Assembly (NCBI GenBank): GCA_020137815.1
Contig: CM035358.1
Span: 2,766,821-2,830,820 of the forward strand
Reading direction: 5' to 3'
Source: Hormiphora californensis
Taxonomy: Eukaryota; Ctenophora; Tentaculata; Cydippida; Pleurobrachiidae
Length of the DNA: 64,000 nucleotides
Each line of letters begins with the position of its first letter. Positions within the stretch are counted from its first letter, which is position 1. The notes under the pieces were generated by a model. It was not told where the DNA came from. It was given only the letters and a program-made list of their open reading frames with translations, and did not search any database. Shown in pieces: positions 41,845-62,130 of this stretch. The translations under genes and the position numbers were made by a program.

Positions 41845-44800
41845 GAGAGGGGAGGGAGATGGAGAATATGTGTTGGTTGGCGCCAGTTGTGCGTAGTGCA
41901 CCGACAACAGTCTAGAGGGGGAAAGGGGGAGATTAGAGAGATTCATACATTACCATTGCAATTGAATTGGCTCTCTCTCTCTTTTTCAGCGCGACCAGTT
42001 CAACCAATCTGCTGAAAATCGTGCTGAAAACTGACCATTTCAACCAATCTGCTGAAAATCGTGCTGAAAACTGTTGTCGGTGCATTACGCAAAACTGGAA
42101 CATTCCCCAGCATATTCTGTCTCTCTGTCACACACAACCAGCACATAATATCCCCAGATATCTCTCTCTCTCTCACTCTTCAGTCTTTCACATTCACTGC
42201 ACCACCTATATTTTCAGCAGAATTTTCAGCACATAATATGTAGATGAAATTTTTGAATTGTAAAAATCAGCATTCTCGTTAAAAAAAATCAGCATCCTGG
42301 GAGACATTTCTTTCCAATTGGTTGGCAAATTCTGAATTTTCGAACGGGGACTCCAGATCTGATTCTCTTCTGCCCCGCGACCCCAATCTAGCATGATACA
42401 ATTGTCTGCTTATATACATGCAACATATCAGTATACACCTTCCTCTCAGGTGGTTAGGTCAGCTGGTGATGACGTTGTTAAAAGAACAGAAAACCTCAGT
42501 AGAACTACAGGACCAGAGTATTAGGATACCTGTCCTACAGGAGTGTCTGGCCTCCCTTCTCTCCTACATGATCATGGATCCTGTACACAAGGTAGTGAGG
42601 TGTAGTGTGTATTTTCTAACCCTCTCTCTTCTTGTCTCACAAAAGAATGCCCTCTCGCTCCGAACCGGGCGCGACAAATCCTCAAATCCTCTGAGAAAAA
42701 GTGTCATATTGTTGATTGTGATACTATTTTGTATTTGGAAGTTTTCTCAACCAATTTTCCCCTCTCTACTCAGGTTTACATGGCAGCTGTAGCGGTAGTG
42801 CAAGTTGTAACTGTATACTCTACCTCAAGGACCCTCAGTTACCTTTCCTTCCTCTTCCAGCCCGTGTTTGAGGCCATCTTCATTCGGACAACTGATCCCA
42901 ACAAGTGGGTGAGATAGAGAGAGATATGCTTATATTTGACCTCTTTTGATCTCATTTTGCCTGATTTTGATCCCTTTTTGATGATGTGTTCCTACATTCC
43001 ATTCTATAAAACAGTTCTTGTTCCCTGGACCCAGGTGGGAGATTTGTTGTCTAATCTAAAACTTTCCAGGAGAACGTTCCAGATATCATCTGATTTCCTG
43101 CTCTCCCTCTGCCGGTACGAGGAGAATTCCAGCAAGTTCGGGGGTGTTGACTACCTCTTCTCCTTCTCCCTGAACACCCACAATAGTCCGGACAACTGGA
43201 AGTGGTGGCTGGGACGATTACGGGTAAGGGAATGTACTATTATCATAGTGTAGTTAGTACCTAAAAGTTAAATAGGACTATTAATCATCGCCTGATCTAC
43301 ATAAGACTGCCGTATTCGAGCTGGGCGGGAGACTACGTGCGGACTAAGTGAATAGAAGGTGTATTTGATGTTATTTTCGTGGCTACAGCGAAGACACAGT
43401 AGTATGGACAAATCAATGATTCGGTATGTTTCAGGTGTTATACAGACTGCTTGAGGAGCGACCACTCTTTTTCACCCTCCCTGAAAAGAGGGACCCCCAG
43501 TACCTTGAATTAGTGCCCAGGAGAACGGCATATGGAAATATCCACAATGATAGGTTTGTATAGTCGGGAGTCAGAACTAGATCTGTTTGAAAGACTCGCC
43601 AAAACTAAAAACATATATCGGCAATTATTCATGTTCCCTGTCTTTCGATTTCTTCAACAGTGCAGGGGCTGTATAACGTATTATCTTCTACAGTACGAGT
43701 ATGCACAGGAGATTGTTTAGGATCATTGACTTTGCAATACAAGGCATGGCAATCCAACATTTTGGTGTCAGAAAGACTGGATCTCGTGTTCTTCGGGAGT
43801 CAATACGGTAATTTCTAGTCGTCATTGTTCAGATTTACTCTTATTAGTAAATTATGAAAGTCAGCCCCAGTTATTATTACCACACAATCCCATTCCAGAC
43901 GGGCGAGTAAGGACCCCGATGCGCTGATGGAGATCAAGACACAACTAACATCACTGGACCGCAACAGAAACCCAATGTTATCAATATACGCGTCTGTGTT
44001 GAGGGAGGAAGCTCTAAGGAAACAGAAACAACGTCCCCCAGTACCACCCCAACCTGTTGCCCCGGTCACTTCCGCTGAATCTTCATCAGATCAGGTGAGC
44101 ATTCGAATGCATTCTGAGAAAGTATCGGAGAAGGACAGTCTGTATTATTACGGGTAACGGGTATTTACAATATATCTGGGCACTGGGGAAGGACTGGTTG
44201 ACTGATTTAGTTCTGCCATATTCCATAGGGAAGACACCCTAATCAATCCCTTCCTTTATTTCAGGATAGTTTCCCCATCCCCCGTTCTGCTAAATCGGTC
44301 TCAACACCGGGTGCACCCTGACTCTATGGACAGCTATTTCGACAGCCACAAGAGTTACCGGCAGCAGCAGAGTGGAGGAGGGGCAAGGAAGTTATCAAAA
44401 CCGCCCAGTATCGAGATTAGCGATGCTGAGGATGACTACTTTACAAGGAGACCTAAACTTGTTAAGGTTAGCTTGAATCCTTTCAGTCGGACCCCGATTT
44501 AGGGGCCCCCGATTTAGTGGCACCCCGATTTAGGGACAGGATTTTTTCCCCCGATATAGGAAGCTAACCTTATTTGACCCCGATTTAGTGCACACCCCGA
44601 TATAGTGGACAAGAGCCTTTCCCCCGAGGGTGTCCCTAAATCGGGGTCCAACTGTATTATCTTGTCCTTTTTTTATTTCTCTTTCAACCACACACACTCT
44701 CTCTCTCTTTCTCTCTCTCTGTCTTTTTCACTCACTCTCTCTATCTCTCTCGCTTCGTCACTTTCTCTCTCTGTCACGGGTAAATTTATCGATACACACC

Positions 44801-47800
44801 GATACACGGATGTTAGAATTTGACTCACGTACGAACAAATTGCACAGCACTAGCACACTAACAGACAGACGAACAGACAGGCTGACATTCACAACTTTAC
44901 CGGCTAAGAACGAACAGTGAACACGCAATAACATAATGCCATGCGGTTCGGTTTCTCTATGGGAATGTAAATGTAAAACTGTTTATCAATAACACAAGGT
45001 GTGTCATCACGTCACGCTATGATGGTGGTGACTGCTGACTAAAAAAGAAATAATGGACAACTAATCGTCGAGTTCCTCTCCCGAATTTTAAATCTCCTCT
45101 CAATCCCCATCCTTCCTTTACTTTATTTGTTGAGTTCACCCCTCACTCAACAAATCCTCCCAGGCACCCCGCTCACTAGTGATAGAACCAGAAGTGTTCA
45201 AGTTTGGGGGTAGTTTGGATAACGAGTTACCGTCCTGCTCCAGCACGACATCCTCCAATGTACCGACACCAGAGACGGCTAAACTCGTTGGATCACCATT
45301 CGGTGAGTAATAAATGATAACTTGGTCAGACGGGGTAGATAGTTGAGTTGGGTTGAAAGATTAAGTGAACTTTCGGTATCTAGTATATTATCGGGAGATA
45401 CTGTTTTAGCAGAAAGAAAATGTCTAACCTCGTAACTCCCCCATGCAGGTCTCTCAGCTGCGAAAATGCGGAAATCCACAGTTTGTGGAGGTATGGCTGG
45501 TGAAATGTCGTCTCCCCCTGTCAGTAGTGGCTCTCTCCCCATGGAGACGGTGCCAGAACAACCAGTTGCCAGGAGACGAGTTTCCATGGGAGCTGGATCC
45601 CATACTGGGGTTGTGGGGTCACGGGGTAAGCGACCTCTTGGACACAGTAGACCCCTCTCTTTACCAGACTTTGATGGGCTCTTCCCTGGGTCAGGACCTT
45701 CTAGCCCTAGGTAAGAAATAGATCTGAACTGAATTGATTGCCATAGTAACCACTAGCTATCAACTGTAGCAGTATAGTTTATACCATATCATTCGACCAC
45801 CATGTGTCCAACACATTTCGAACTGAGTCATCACACTGTGTCCAAGACTTTTCGAACTGTGTCACGACCACGTCTTCAAATACACTGTTCAGTGGTTCCT
45901 CTAGGCGTCCCATACCGAGGCGTCCTTCTGATTTGACGGCCCTGTCCGTGGTAGGAAAACATCCCTTCCGATACTCCTCCTGTCTGGAGGGGTCCATGTG
46001 GAGCGACTATCTGATAGAGGAGTGAGTGTGTGTGTGTGATCATGTGTGGGGGTGTGATCATGTGCCGTGTGGGGGACGACGTTTATAGTGGATGTGTTAG
46101 AGCTACTGTGTGATCACGTGTGAGGGGGTATGGAGTGTGTGATCACTAATGTGTACAGTGGCTGCTACTGTGTACTGTGTAGACACCAGGCAGGGTTGGA
46201 AAATAGAGGGAATACGGTGTGCGTCATGTGTACCGTGTTTGTACGTCTGTGTGTTTCAGCCCAGTATGTGTGTTATAGCCATAACAACGTGCGTCAGCAA
46301 AAGCTGCGGGGAAATGGAGGGTGTGTTTTCTAAGGGAATTACCGGTATTGAGTGTGTTATAGGAAGCAATTAACTAGAGCTACAGTTTTAATTATATTCT
46401 ACACACTAAAATTGCAATTTATATATTGCGAACCACTACAACAGACTGTACAGAAGTACTAGAGAGACATTTAATAATAGAACGAGCTACGAAGTAGAAA
46501 CTGGGGCATTAGTTCCGAAATAGAACAGCTGTTTTGCTCCGCTAAGAAACTAGAAAATAACGCTGTCCCCCCCCCCCCAAATAACAGAGTGTTTCCAGAG
46601 CACCAGCAGAGTGTTCCACAGAGCATCCTTCAATATCTCACAAACCAGGATCCTCATCGTTTTCACAGCAACAATGTCAGGCCAATGCTCTGACAGCAGC
46701 GTTGAATCTGGTTGATAGCTGACAGCTAAACCAAATAATTCCCTACAGAGAGGGTGGTGGAGTGGGAGGAAGTAGTAGCACGAGTAGCAGTAACTCAGGA
46801 AAGAAGAACCTTCTGGCAGACGAGGATTATGCGCTGGCTCTTGCCAGAGCAAAACACCTTTCACTCGGTGAGTTTGTGGGGAGTTGTGGACAATACAGTC
46901 AGGGGTATGTGCTGTAAGTTTAGCAAACTTACAACTGTTTACTTGTTATTTACTTTCTCAAAATGGAAATCAGATGGAAGATGGAGTAGGCAATATACTG
47001 ACCATGACTTATACTCCAAAATTTAGCAATGTAACCCTAGATTGTTTACAGGTCAAGCCCCGTTACCCGATATTCCAGCCTTCCAGAACTCAGATGAAGT
47101 GATAATGTACACCGCCGATGGGGTTATGAATGTTAGTTTTACTTGAACTTGTTTCTACACTTTTATCAGTTTAGTTCTCGAAATGATTCTAGCTCCAGCG
47201 GCTCCAGCTGGATCCAGCTGTCTTTAGTTTGCTCAAAACAAATCACAGTTTCATTGCTAACACCCTTCCCTCTCTCAGAAGAACGAAGCATATATAGAGG
47301 GGGTACACTGGAAGAGAGGGAGACAGATTGGTATGGGTGGTTGTAGTACATGCTACGTGGCGTGGGATATCAGTCAGGGACAACTCATGTGTGTCAAACA
47401 GGTAGATACATACCAGCTGTTTTGGTTTTCCCTGTCCTGTTTAGCTACCTCTCCATTGTGTAATGTGTTATCTCCATTCTCTGGCCCCCATTTTCTAGGA
47501 TGATTCTCTTCCATTTTACCTCATTGCCTTGTCCATAATATCGATCCTCATTCCCTGAAATACTCCCATTATAACAACCACTCTAATCTACAGGTATCCT
47601 TCATGAGAAACACGGAGAGTGAACAAGCAGAAAAGATAGAGCTGGTGAGGCAGGAGATAAGCATGCTAAGACAGATATCCCATACCAACATTATCCGGTT
47701 AATAGGTTCGTAGAGGGGGAGTTGTGTTGTCTTGTTCAGACTTTACTGCGCTGCGAACAATGCAAGGGTGAAAGGGGCCTGGAGGAAGGACGAGGGAAGG

Positions 47801-49260
47801 AAACTATGTCACGATTTATTTTATTTATTTGTTCATGAACGTTCATCGGTCGAACCCTCACATAGACGGTGTGAGCCACACAATTTATCTGCCGTCCTAA
47901 AATCCTACCCACTTCCAGGTGCAGTCCAGCTTGACGGACATTTTGATATATTTGTTGAGTGGATGCCTGGTGGTTCAATAGCCTCCCTATTGGACAAGTT
48001 TGGGCCGTTCAATGAGAAACTCCTACTCAACTATTCTCGTCAGATCACCCTTGCTGTGGACTACCTTCATGAAAACAAATTCGTACACAGGTATGTCATG
48101 AGAGTATTCCATTTTCACATCGGGCATGTTGCCAATGATCTCTCCAAGCTCTTCGGATATAAATTACACTGCACACAATATCTAGAGACGTGGGCCCTGG
48201 ACTTCCTCCGTCCTGCAAAGACATCAATAAAGACTGATTCCAATTTGTCAACTTTGACCCCCCCCGGCCCCTCATTGTTTCCTCTCCACAGGGATGTGAA
48301 AGGTGCCAACTGTTTTGTTGATAGTACAGGGAGGGTGGTGAAGTTGGGTGATTTTGGTACTGCTGATATGATACACGGTAGTCTGACACCAACTGGCCGG
48401 TTTAGAGGTATGTAGTACTGTTACACTCCACTTATCAGTCCATATGTTTTATACCCGAACCTTCTTCGCTTCAGTTCTAGTTAACTGTTGTCCCCTTCAC
48501 GCGAAAAACCAAGCTCCCCCCCCCCCCAATCAATGACCTCACTTCTACAGGTGAGCTCCTGGGAACGGTGCTATTCATGGCACCTGAAGTGCTGAGGGGA
48601 GAGGAGTACGGACGACCTTGTGATATCTGGAGTCTTGGCTGCTGTATGCTCGAAATGGCAGGTTGGTGTAGTAGACAGAGGTCTCATTTCTTTGAATTCA
48701 ATCTTAAACCAAACTGAAAGCAATCTCCAACTAACCTGTCAGGTCAATGCTCTGACCGCGGTTCTGCCGCACTACCAATGACATGACAGAAACTAACTGA
48801 AAATTTACTGTCTTTAACTAAAAAGTAAAATCGTGAAGTGGCTGTGTAAATATATCCCCTTCCCCCGTAGAGGGTAAACCACCGTGGAAAACAGGGGATC
48901 ACACCAACCACATGGCACTGGTATTCAAGATAGGCAGCACAACAGAGAGCCCGCCCATCCCTAACAACCTATCCCCACCAACACGGGACCTCTTCAGACG
49001 GTAAGGAGAAATAGGGGTCCTCCAGAGTTTTGTAGATTGGAAATCTTGCCATATTACAAACAACACTCTGATTTTTGTGAAAGCTGGAAAAATATAATTT
49101 CTCTGATTAACACCCTCTTTCACTCAGATGTTTGGAAATAAATCCCAAGGATAGAGCAAGTGCTTCGGAGCTTCTGATGCATGCAGTCTTTACTAGAATG
49201 CCAAACATGTGCTTAGGGGAAGCAGAACATAATTATCACCGAGACAGAAGGGAGAGCTAG
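39033..49260 (+). CDS. MAP3K1: Mitogen-activated protein kinase kinase kinase 1 (MEKK1)
   Basis: Twenty-seven exons join in phase for 3864 bases, 1287 residues (human about 1512): 39033-39245, 39365-39505, 39637-39869, 39998-40088, 40648-40726, 40930-41071, 41226-41361, 41477-41544, 42450-42591, 42774-42908, 43035-43223, 43435-43553, 43694-43807, 43899-44153, 44265-44466, 45164-45302, 45449-45710, 45905-46021, 46749-46867, 47052-47122, 47279-47401, 47594-47705, 47919-48090, 48292-48407, 48551-48661, 48871-49000, 49128-49260. The N-terminus has PKSPPPR repeats. A SWIM zinc finger follows (C134, C136, C142, H144), then a RING-like finger ([21 protein letters not shown]) that gives E3 ubiquitin-ligase activity in the family, then an ARM/TOG-like helical region. 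The kinase starts near residue 1000: [13 protein letters not shown] loop, Lys in [22 protein letters not shown]. This order is unique to MAP3K1, which activates MKK4/7-JNK and MEK-ERK. Start ATG has context AGCCATGG. Confidence 0.96.
41767..41860. repeat. (GA)n microsatellite
   Basis: About 90 bases of GA repeat in a MAP3K1 intron. Confidence 0.95.
41994..42073. repeat. Two 40-bp tandem copies in a MAP3K1 intron
   Basis: The unit ACCAGTTCAACCAATCTGCT... ending GTGCTGAAAACTG occurs twice head to tail with one base difference. Further TTTTCAGCA/TGCTGAAAA words nearby (41655-41690, 42210-42235) suggest a larger decayed repeat with inverted ends. Confidence 0.8.
44484..44654. mobile_element. Short MITE-like copy of the CAGTCGGACCCCGATTTA family
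   Basis: This 171-base inverted-repeat element has the same ends as the 2.2-kb element at 30695. It contains several CCCCGATTTAG or CCCGATATAG words. It lies 17 bases after a MAP3K1 donor site (44466), so it inserted almost on the splice site without destroying it. A TA follows the right end; the left flank reads TT, so the duplication is eroded. Confidence 0.85.
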
Positions 49261-49545
49261 GGGAGTGGGACACTTTCTCAGAAAGGAGACTCCCGAGACT
49301 CAGTAGTAGGTGTGAACTGTGAAGAACAGAAGGCAGAAAGGAAAGAGCTCAAACAGATGCAATTTGTACCAGCTTTTAGGATGTGTTTGTGTGGGCAGCG
49401 GGACTGTATGTGTGAGCTGTTGAACAGTGAGAAGAGGTGAGAAGACCGAGAGAGGACAGAGAGGAAAGCGAGAGAGATTGTAAATTATTATGACCCACTG
49501 TGTTTGTTTTGATAGGACCACATTGTGATACTTTTTTACCCCTGT

Positions 49546-50595
49546 TTACCGAAACCATCTTGTTATACGAAACGGAAACAAATCAGTTAATCGGTTGTTC
49601 AAATAGATAAATATTGTAGCTGGGTAACAAGGTGCTGCTGTTTCAGGATGGGCAGCAGAGAGAGGATGGGCAGCAGAGAGAGGGTGGGCAGCAGGAATAT
49701 CCAGAGGATGGGTATCAGGAATATCCAGAGCTGGCAGTAGCTGGGAAATATGGTGCTGTTGATTCACGATGGCAGGGGGAGGAGGGGGAGGGGAGTCATC
49801 AGTGGTAGCACCTCCAGAATTCTTCTTGCTCCTGTTCCTCCTATTCTTGAACCAGTGTGACACGCTCTTGTAGGTGGTTCCAGTATCTCGTGCAATGATC
49901 CTCCTCTCTGCTGCGGTTGGGAAGGGGTTCTCCTCGTAGTATTTAACAAGGTATTCCCGGCTGCTCACTCGAAGGTTGTAGGATGTAGCCTCTCCGTCCC
50001 AGATAGATCGAGGTAGGGGATGTCGCTTCCTGAGTCGGTATCGCTGCATGTTTGATAGTTTGGTGGAGTTGGTCTTCCTCATGTGGCTGTTGTAGACGGT
50101 CTCCCACCAGAGGTCTCGGAGTTCGGGCTGGCATTCAGCAGGGAAGGTGTTGGAGGCAGCGAGTTTTTGGAACTCATCGGTTCGGCCAGTGGATACTAGG
50201 GATCTGGCGAAGAGAAGGAGGGGAGATGTGGTAGCGGGAGGTGTAGGTTGAACAGGGCCAGGAGGAGCAGGAATTTGAGCTGCAGGAGGGGGAGGAAGTT
50301 GTGCAGTAGGGGGTGGTACAGCAGGGGTAGTAGGAGGAGATGGGAACTGGAATGCGGGAGAGGAAGACGAGGTAGGAACAGGAGAGGGGCTGCAATGGAA
50401 CGCAGCGGGAGAGAAGGGAGGTAGTACAATGTGGGGGTAGTGTGGGTAGAGGGGGGATGTTGGCATCAAGTGGTAGGAAGGGTGAACCAGCTCCTGGGAC
50501 AGGTAGTGGATCGGATGAAGAGGTGTAGGAATTACGTAAGACATCGTATCGTTGTTGTTGTTGTTGGTTGGAGGTGACGAAATGGTATACCTCAT
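49546..50595 (-). CDS. Divergent SIX-class homeobox transcription factor
   Basis: One open frame of 349 codons runs from ATG at 50595 to a TAA at 49546. Residues 1-135 are rich in Pro, Ser and His. Then comes the C-terminal part of a SIX domain (LLFARSLVSTGRTDEFQKLA, CQPELRDLWWETVYNSH, YRLRKRHPLPRSIWDGE) directly joined to a homeodomain (FPTAAERRIIARDTGTTY, HWFKNRRNRSKK). PLPRxIWDGE at the junction and the lack of Arg5 in the homeodomain arm identify the SIX family, DNA-binding regulators of sensory and muscle development in bilaterians. The N-terminal half of the SIX domain, which binds EYA, is not visible, so either it has diverged or an exon is missing. Subfamily cannot be assigned. The tail has an AAHPLS repeat. 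The stop lies 286 bases from the MAP3K1 stop; the genes converge. The last residues after the repeat look less constrained, so a 3' intron is possible. Confidence 0.85.
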   Translation of the reverse strand: MRYTISSPPTNNNNNDTMSYVIPTPLHPIHYLSQELVHPSYHLMPTSPLYPHYPHIVLPPFSPAAFHCSPSPVPTSSSSPAFQFPSPPTTPAVPPPTAQLPPPPAAQIPAPPGPVQPTPPATTSPLLLFARSLVSTGRTDEFQKLAASNTFPAECQPELRDLWWETVYNSHMRKTNSTKLSNMQRYRLRKRHPLPRSIWDGEATSYNLRVSSREYLVKYYEENPFPTAAERRIIARDTGTTYKSVSHWFKNRRNRSKKNSGGATTDDSPPPPPPAIVNQQHHISQLLPALDIPDTHPLDIPAAHPLSAAHPLSAAHPETAAPCYPATIFIYLNNRLTDLFPFRITRWFR

Positions 50596-51555
50596 CTGAC
50601 GTATCGGGCAGGTTATATACCCCTGTGTGATGTGATCTAGTGCCCATCCCTAGTAGACACACACACCCCTAACCAGCTATTTACAGATCACATGTCTACA
50701 CGCCCACTGGGAACCACCCACCAGGTCTCGTTACATGGATACACATTGGGAATGGTAATTACTAACAAGGAAGTGATGGATGGAAGATGAGATTGGAAAA
50801 TAGAAAGCATCTTCGATTGGAGGATGTACGGATTTGAGTGGATTGGATAAGTAAGGTGGTATGGTGTAGCGCGCGGTGCTTAAGTGGTGGAGAGATGTGC
50901 GCGTTTATTCCCTTGTCAGCGCTAAATCTGTCTCTGTTGTCAAATCGCTCATTTGTCCGATAGAGATCACCCGTTTTGCTAGGTTTTGTTAGCCACTTTA
51001 GGGGAGCATGCACGCTTGCGTGTGCTATCTAACACCCTGAAAGATGTATGACAGTTGTAGGTAATCGTTCAAAGATAATTTTGATACCCAAACCTTGACT
51101 GGAAATGCCGTAGCTTTTGGACTGGACAACACCAAACTTCACCCTAGACCCCAAAAACAGGCTTCTGTTCATAGCGCAGACTAAGTTTTGGTATTAAAAG
51201 AAAGCTTAGAGGCTAGAGATAACTTTTAGAACCTAACTGTATAACCGGTCCTATGCGGTCTAGCATTTTTTGCGGCATTTGTGTCAAAAAGCACTTGTCA
51301 GCGCTAATTTTACACGTAAAAACGCGCAACGAGGACGGATCCGGGTCAAATCTGAGCCTCTGCCGCGCGTTTTTGGTCAAAATCGGGAGATTTCGGAATC
51401 CTATCGGACATGACCACAGGGGGGGGGCAGTGGGCCACATTTAGCGTTGATCCCTTTCAGAATGATCCCTTGTCATGTTCCAACAACCCTCCGTTACGGT
51501 GACGGGTGACAGAGGGTCAAACAAGGATACTTGTGTTAATTCATTCATGGCTTAT

Positions 51556-51587
51556 ATCAGGTGATGGTTGGGCAACCATCACCTGAT
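51556..51587. repeat. Perfect hairpin, 15-base arms
   Basis: ATCAGGTGATGGTTG and its exact complement are separated by only GG. It lies in intergenic DNA, 3.4 kb beyond the 3' end of the MNK gene. No T-run follows, so there is no reason to call it a terminator. Confidence 0.8.
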
Positions 51588-54123
51588 GTTGATATCAAGG
51601 ATGTTACCAATGGAGTTAGACCTGTGCCTTCTCCTGTCCAAAAGAGTCCATCCAGATCTTGTAACCCATTTCCCAGTTGAGACATTGAAAACACGTTATT
51701 TTTTGTTTCATGAAGAACTTTATTTCTAGTTGTTTACAAGGGAATTCGTACTTTATGAACAAAATGACACATTAGGAAACATGATATCGAGATAAAGAAG
51801 TGTACTTTCTCTCTCCATCACATTAATATTGTACCTCATATCATCTCTCTCCTTCTTTCTGTGACATTCACGACAACACAAAAATATGAATTGTCTGGCC
51901 AAACACATTTGAAAAAAAAGAACAATAATATGGGGACACTAGGAAAACTCGAAAAAAAAAGAAATCTAATCGAAGGGGGTATAGGTATAGGTGGTAAGGG
52001 GTAATCGGGGTGTCTATAATAAGGGGGTTGGGGAGGTTTTTGGGGGGAAAGTGGATGTAAAAATGTGAATCACACACACGGGGGGTTTGGGGCGTGTGTG
52101 AAGCACACATGTGATGGTATTGATGATACACACTCTCTCTCACTCTCACTAAACCATCTCTCTCACTAGCCCTGGTTTGGCTGTCTGTGTGTGATAGGTT
52201 CATATAGTGGGGGGAGTGGAGTGTGTGTAATTGTGTGGGAAATGCCTGTCCGGCAGGCAGCTTTCTCTCTCTCTCTCTCAACTGTAACTGAGCGTGTAGC
52301 ATGGTTACCACATATGTATCTCGTTACCATGGCAATATGGTTACCATGGTTACCATTGTTATCCCCTAATGGTAACACACGAATTGTTTCCCACAACATC
52401 AGCCAGCTGATTATCCCTCTCTTTCTCTCATAATATATCATCTATTTCACACTCCTGATATAAAAAAGAGGGGAGATCTCAATTCATCGAGACTGATATA
52501 AGATAAAGTCCTTTCTCTTTCTCTCTCTCTCTCCCTCACGTAACGATCTAGAAAAAACAAAACGAGTATCATATCTTAACAGAGGACCTTTAAGTGTCCA
52601 TTCTTTGTTAAAACGTCCATGACCACATGTCTCTCGCAGCACGGGGTTTTGGAAATACAAATCGAGGGGGTAAAAATTTGATCTTATTCATAGTTCTTCA
52701 TATATTGTTATTATATTCACTTTTGATCTCATTTAGCACGATGTGTTAATTAATGTAATACACGATTTTATTTGGTAAACATCAACTAGCGTAGTGTTTG
52801 TTTGATCGTCTCTAGTGAATTTGTTACCTCTTTCTCTGCACGGTAGACGCTGCAGAGGGGAAAAGATTCTGTGTGTGGGTGCTTGGTAACCAAATTGGTA
52901 ACACAGATGCACGGTTACTAAAATGGTTACATTCACACAACATCTGATGTTATATCTGGTATGTTTAATATACCACCCGACTCACATTCTTCATCCCTTC
53001 TCTCTCTCTATCAGTTACAAAACAGGTTCGGGTGGTATACTTAGTAGTGGCTATCAGGCTGACATTTAGGGCTCGGGTTGACCCTTAGTGTGCTCTGATC
53101 TATGCCTGCTAGGTAACAACTAACGTTTGTGTGTGGTGTTTCTGATAGAAGGGCTTATAAAAAAATCCATCTCACTCATTCTCTCACTCTCTCTCAACAA
53201 TAAGACATTTTACTGCCCACATGTTAACTTATATATTTTGAAAAGCAACGCACTATTTTCAATACAAATTTTATAAATACTGATAGATCTTGTCATACTA
53301 AATATTACTGAAATTATCTTTTGTCATTCACTCTCACCAGTTTTCCAAAAAAAATTGACCACGACTGTGCATGATAACACTGGGTTAACATATCAAAGAA
53401 CAGGAAACTGTTCCAAAACCATGTTACACAACATGTTACAAAAACATGTTACACCCCAATGTATCACACACAGGCACGGGTCACACCAAAACCACACACA
53501 AACACACACGTTCTCTCACGTGTGTGTGACGAAAAACAAAATTAAAAAACAGTGTGTTTGTCTCGAGTTCACACCGTGTAATTTCTCAATATTTCTCAGC
53601 TAATAAGTAGGAGGAAATAACTAACTAAATTGTGCACAAAGATTCATTGAAACCAGAGGGGGATTTAGCTAGTGAAATGTGGCCACTCGCGCAGGGGTGA
53701 GCCCTAAATCTCCAGCTGACCAACCCTGGTATAATACCTGAACCAATTGTGGGACACTTGAAAAACTAATGATATATGCTAGGGGACGTGATGATATCTA
53801 AAAACTCTTAATGGAGCTTCTTTAACCTCTCTCTCTCTTACAAAATTGGTACATGGCGACGCGTTATTACTCTCATGACTTGAACGCATGTTATATAGGG
53901 GGGACGAAACGCTCATGTACCAAACACACAAAAACTCTCTCTTTCTCTCTGAAACTCTCTCGAACTTCCCTCTTTCTGATTTGTCTTGTGTGCAAGTTAA
54001 AAGCAGGACTCGAGTCAGAAATGTCAAGATGTCGAGGGAGTTATTCTTGATATAGTCTCATTAACTAATTGTGGCCTGTGTATGACTTAAAACACACGGT
54101 GATATTTCCCATAATTTCTCTCA

Positions 54124-54210
54124 ACACCAGATATATATCTATCTCATCGTCTCCTTCAATGCTTGCTACTTCAATGAAGGGAGATGTTAAATGTTAGATA
54201 TATCTGGTGT
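54124..54210. mobile_element. Small MITE-like hairpin with ACACCAGATATAT ends
   Basis: The 87-base segment begins ACACCAGATATATATCT and ends AGATATATCTGGTGT, with an imperfect inner hairpin (TCTCCTTCAAT against ATGAAGGGAGA). No clear target duplication was seen. Identification as a MITE is inferred from structure. Confidence 0.5.
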
Positions 54211-54951
54211 GAAAACAGGGGAAATCAATGGAGCGTGTTTTATGTGTGACTCACTATCTCATGCATGTGTAGTTTTAGAAAACTCTCTCTCAATATAATT
54301 CCTCTCTCTTGTGAAAGGATGGGTGGGTGAGGGGTGTGGTCTAAATGGGGGATCTTGTGATATGTGTAACAGGGGGCATTAGCTTTTCTCTCTCACACAC
54401 TGGTGATATCTAAAACCTTCCTCGCTGCTTACACTAAACCCACACCTACCTCTCTAGCTACTTATTACACAGTAGAAGAGGGATGGAAGGGGGATGTGAA
54501 CAGAGAGAAAGGTGCAATGGCAATAAGGGGGGTTTTTGAATAATTTAATATCTTCTTGACAACAATATAGTACTACGAGAATGTTACAAATTGTATTGGG
54601 GGGACGCAAAAAGAGTGGGGGGTTATAAATAATTATCGAATTATTCGCCAGGTTTTAGTAACCCTCAAGGGGAAGCTACTGTATCACCACTAAAATCACT
54701 AGGAATTAGATGTCGGTAGAATGCAGTATCCCCCTTAGGGAACCTTCAATTTTCTGCTTGGGGTGTTTTGGGGGATCTGGCAATTACTTGGCGACAATAT
54801 TTTGGGGAATGGGGGGCAAATAGATTTGTACAAAAGATGTAAAAAATTACACACAGCAAAAACGTTTTTTGAAGCCGATAATATATATTTTATCTGTGTG
54901 TTGTCATGTGGTCCACACACACAGAGAGCTTCATGATTCATCTCCTTCTCA

Positions 54952-61879
<6,928 letters not shown>

Positions 61880-62130
61880 TGTGACATATGTCGTATCGAG
61901 TTAATCGGGACTAAAATAGGAGGGGGTAATGTTGAGGTATTGGCAAACAGGGTCGAGCAAGTTTTGAGATTTTAGGGTAAAAAGTAAACCAAGAAACAAA
62001 AGAGGCAGTAATTTGGATGGGTCGCGATGAACTATTTTAGGATGGCACGCCCGTTGTTAGATGAAGGGTAGAGGAACATGGGTCTGTGTGATCTAAAAAC
62101 AGCGTCTCATTAATCAAGCTGCATATAATA

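Larger units (their letters stand above)
50596..54951. other. 4.4-kb intergenic region upstream of SIX and downstream of MNK
   Basis: No gene is supported. It contains the SIX gene's likely promoter, a perfect 15-base-arm hairpin (51556-51587), CT/GA patches (52120-52280, 52510-52540), GGTTACC-type palindromic words (52295-52375, 52885-52930) and an 87-base MITE-like hairpin (54124-54210). Confidence 0.5.

Noticed and set aside
47732-48415. 227-codon frame across MAP3K1 kinase exons taken as one exon
   Set aside because: It reads through two introns: residues matching the kinase stop at the donor after VHR and resume at the next exon with DVKGAN, with unrelated text between.
51213-51444. Frames of about 60-75 codons on both strands between SIX and MNK
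   Set aside because: They overlap each other antisense, have no recognisable domain and lack splice signals.
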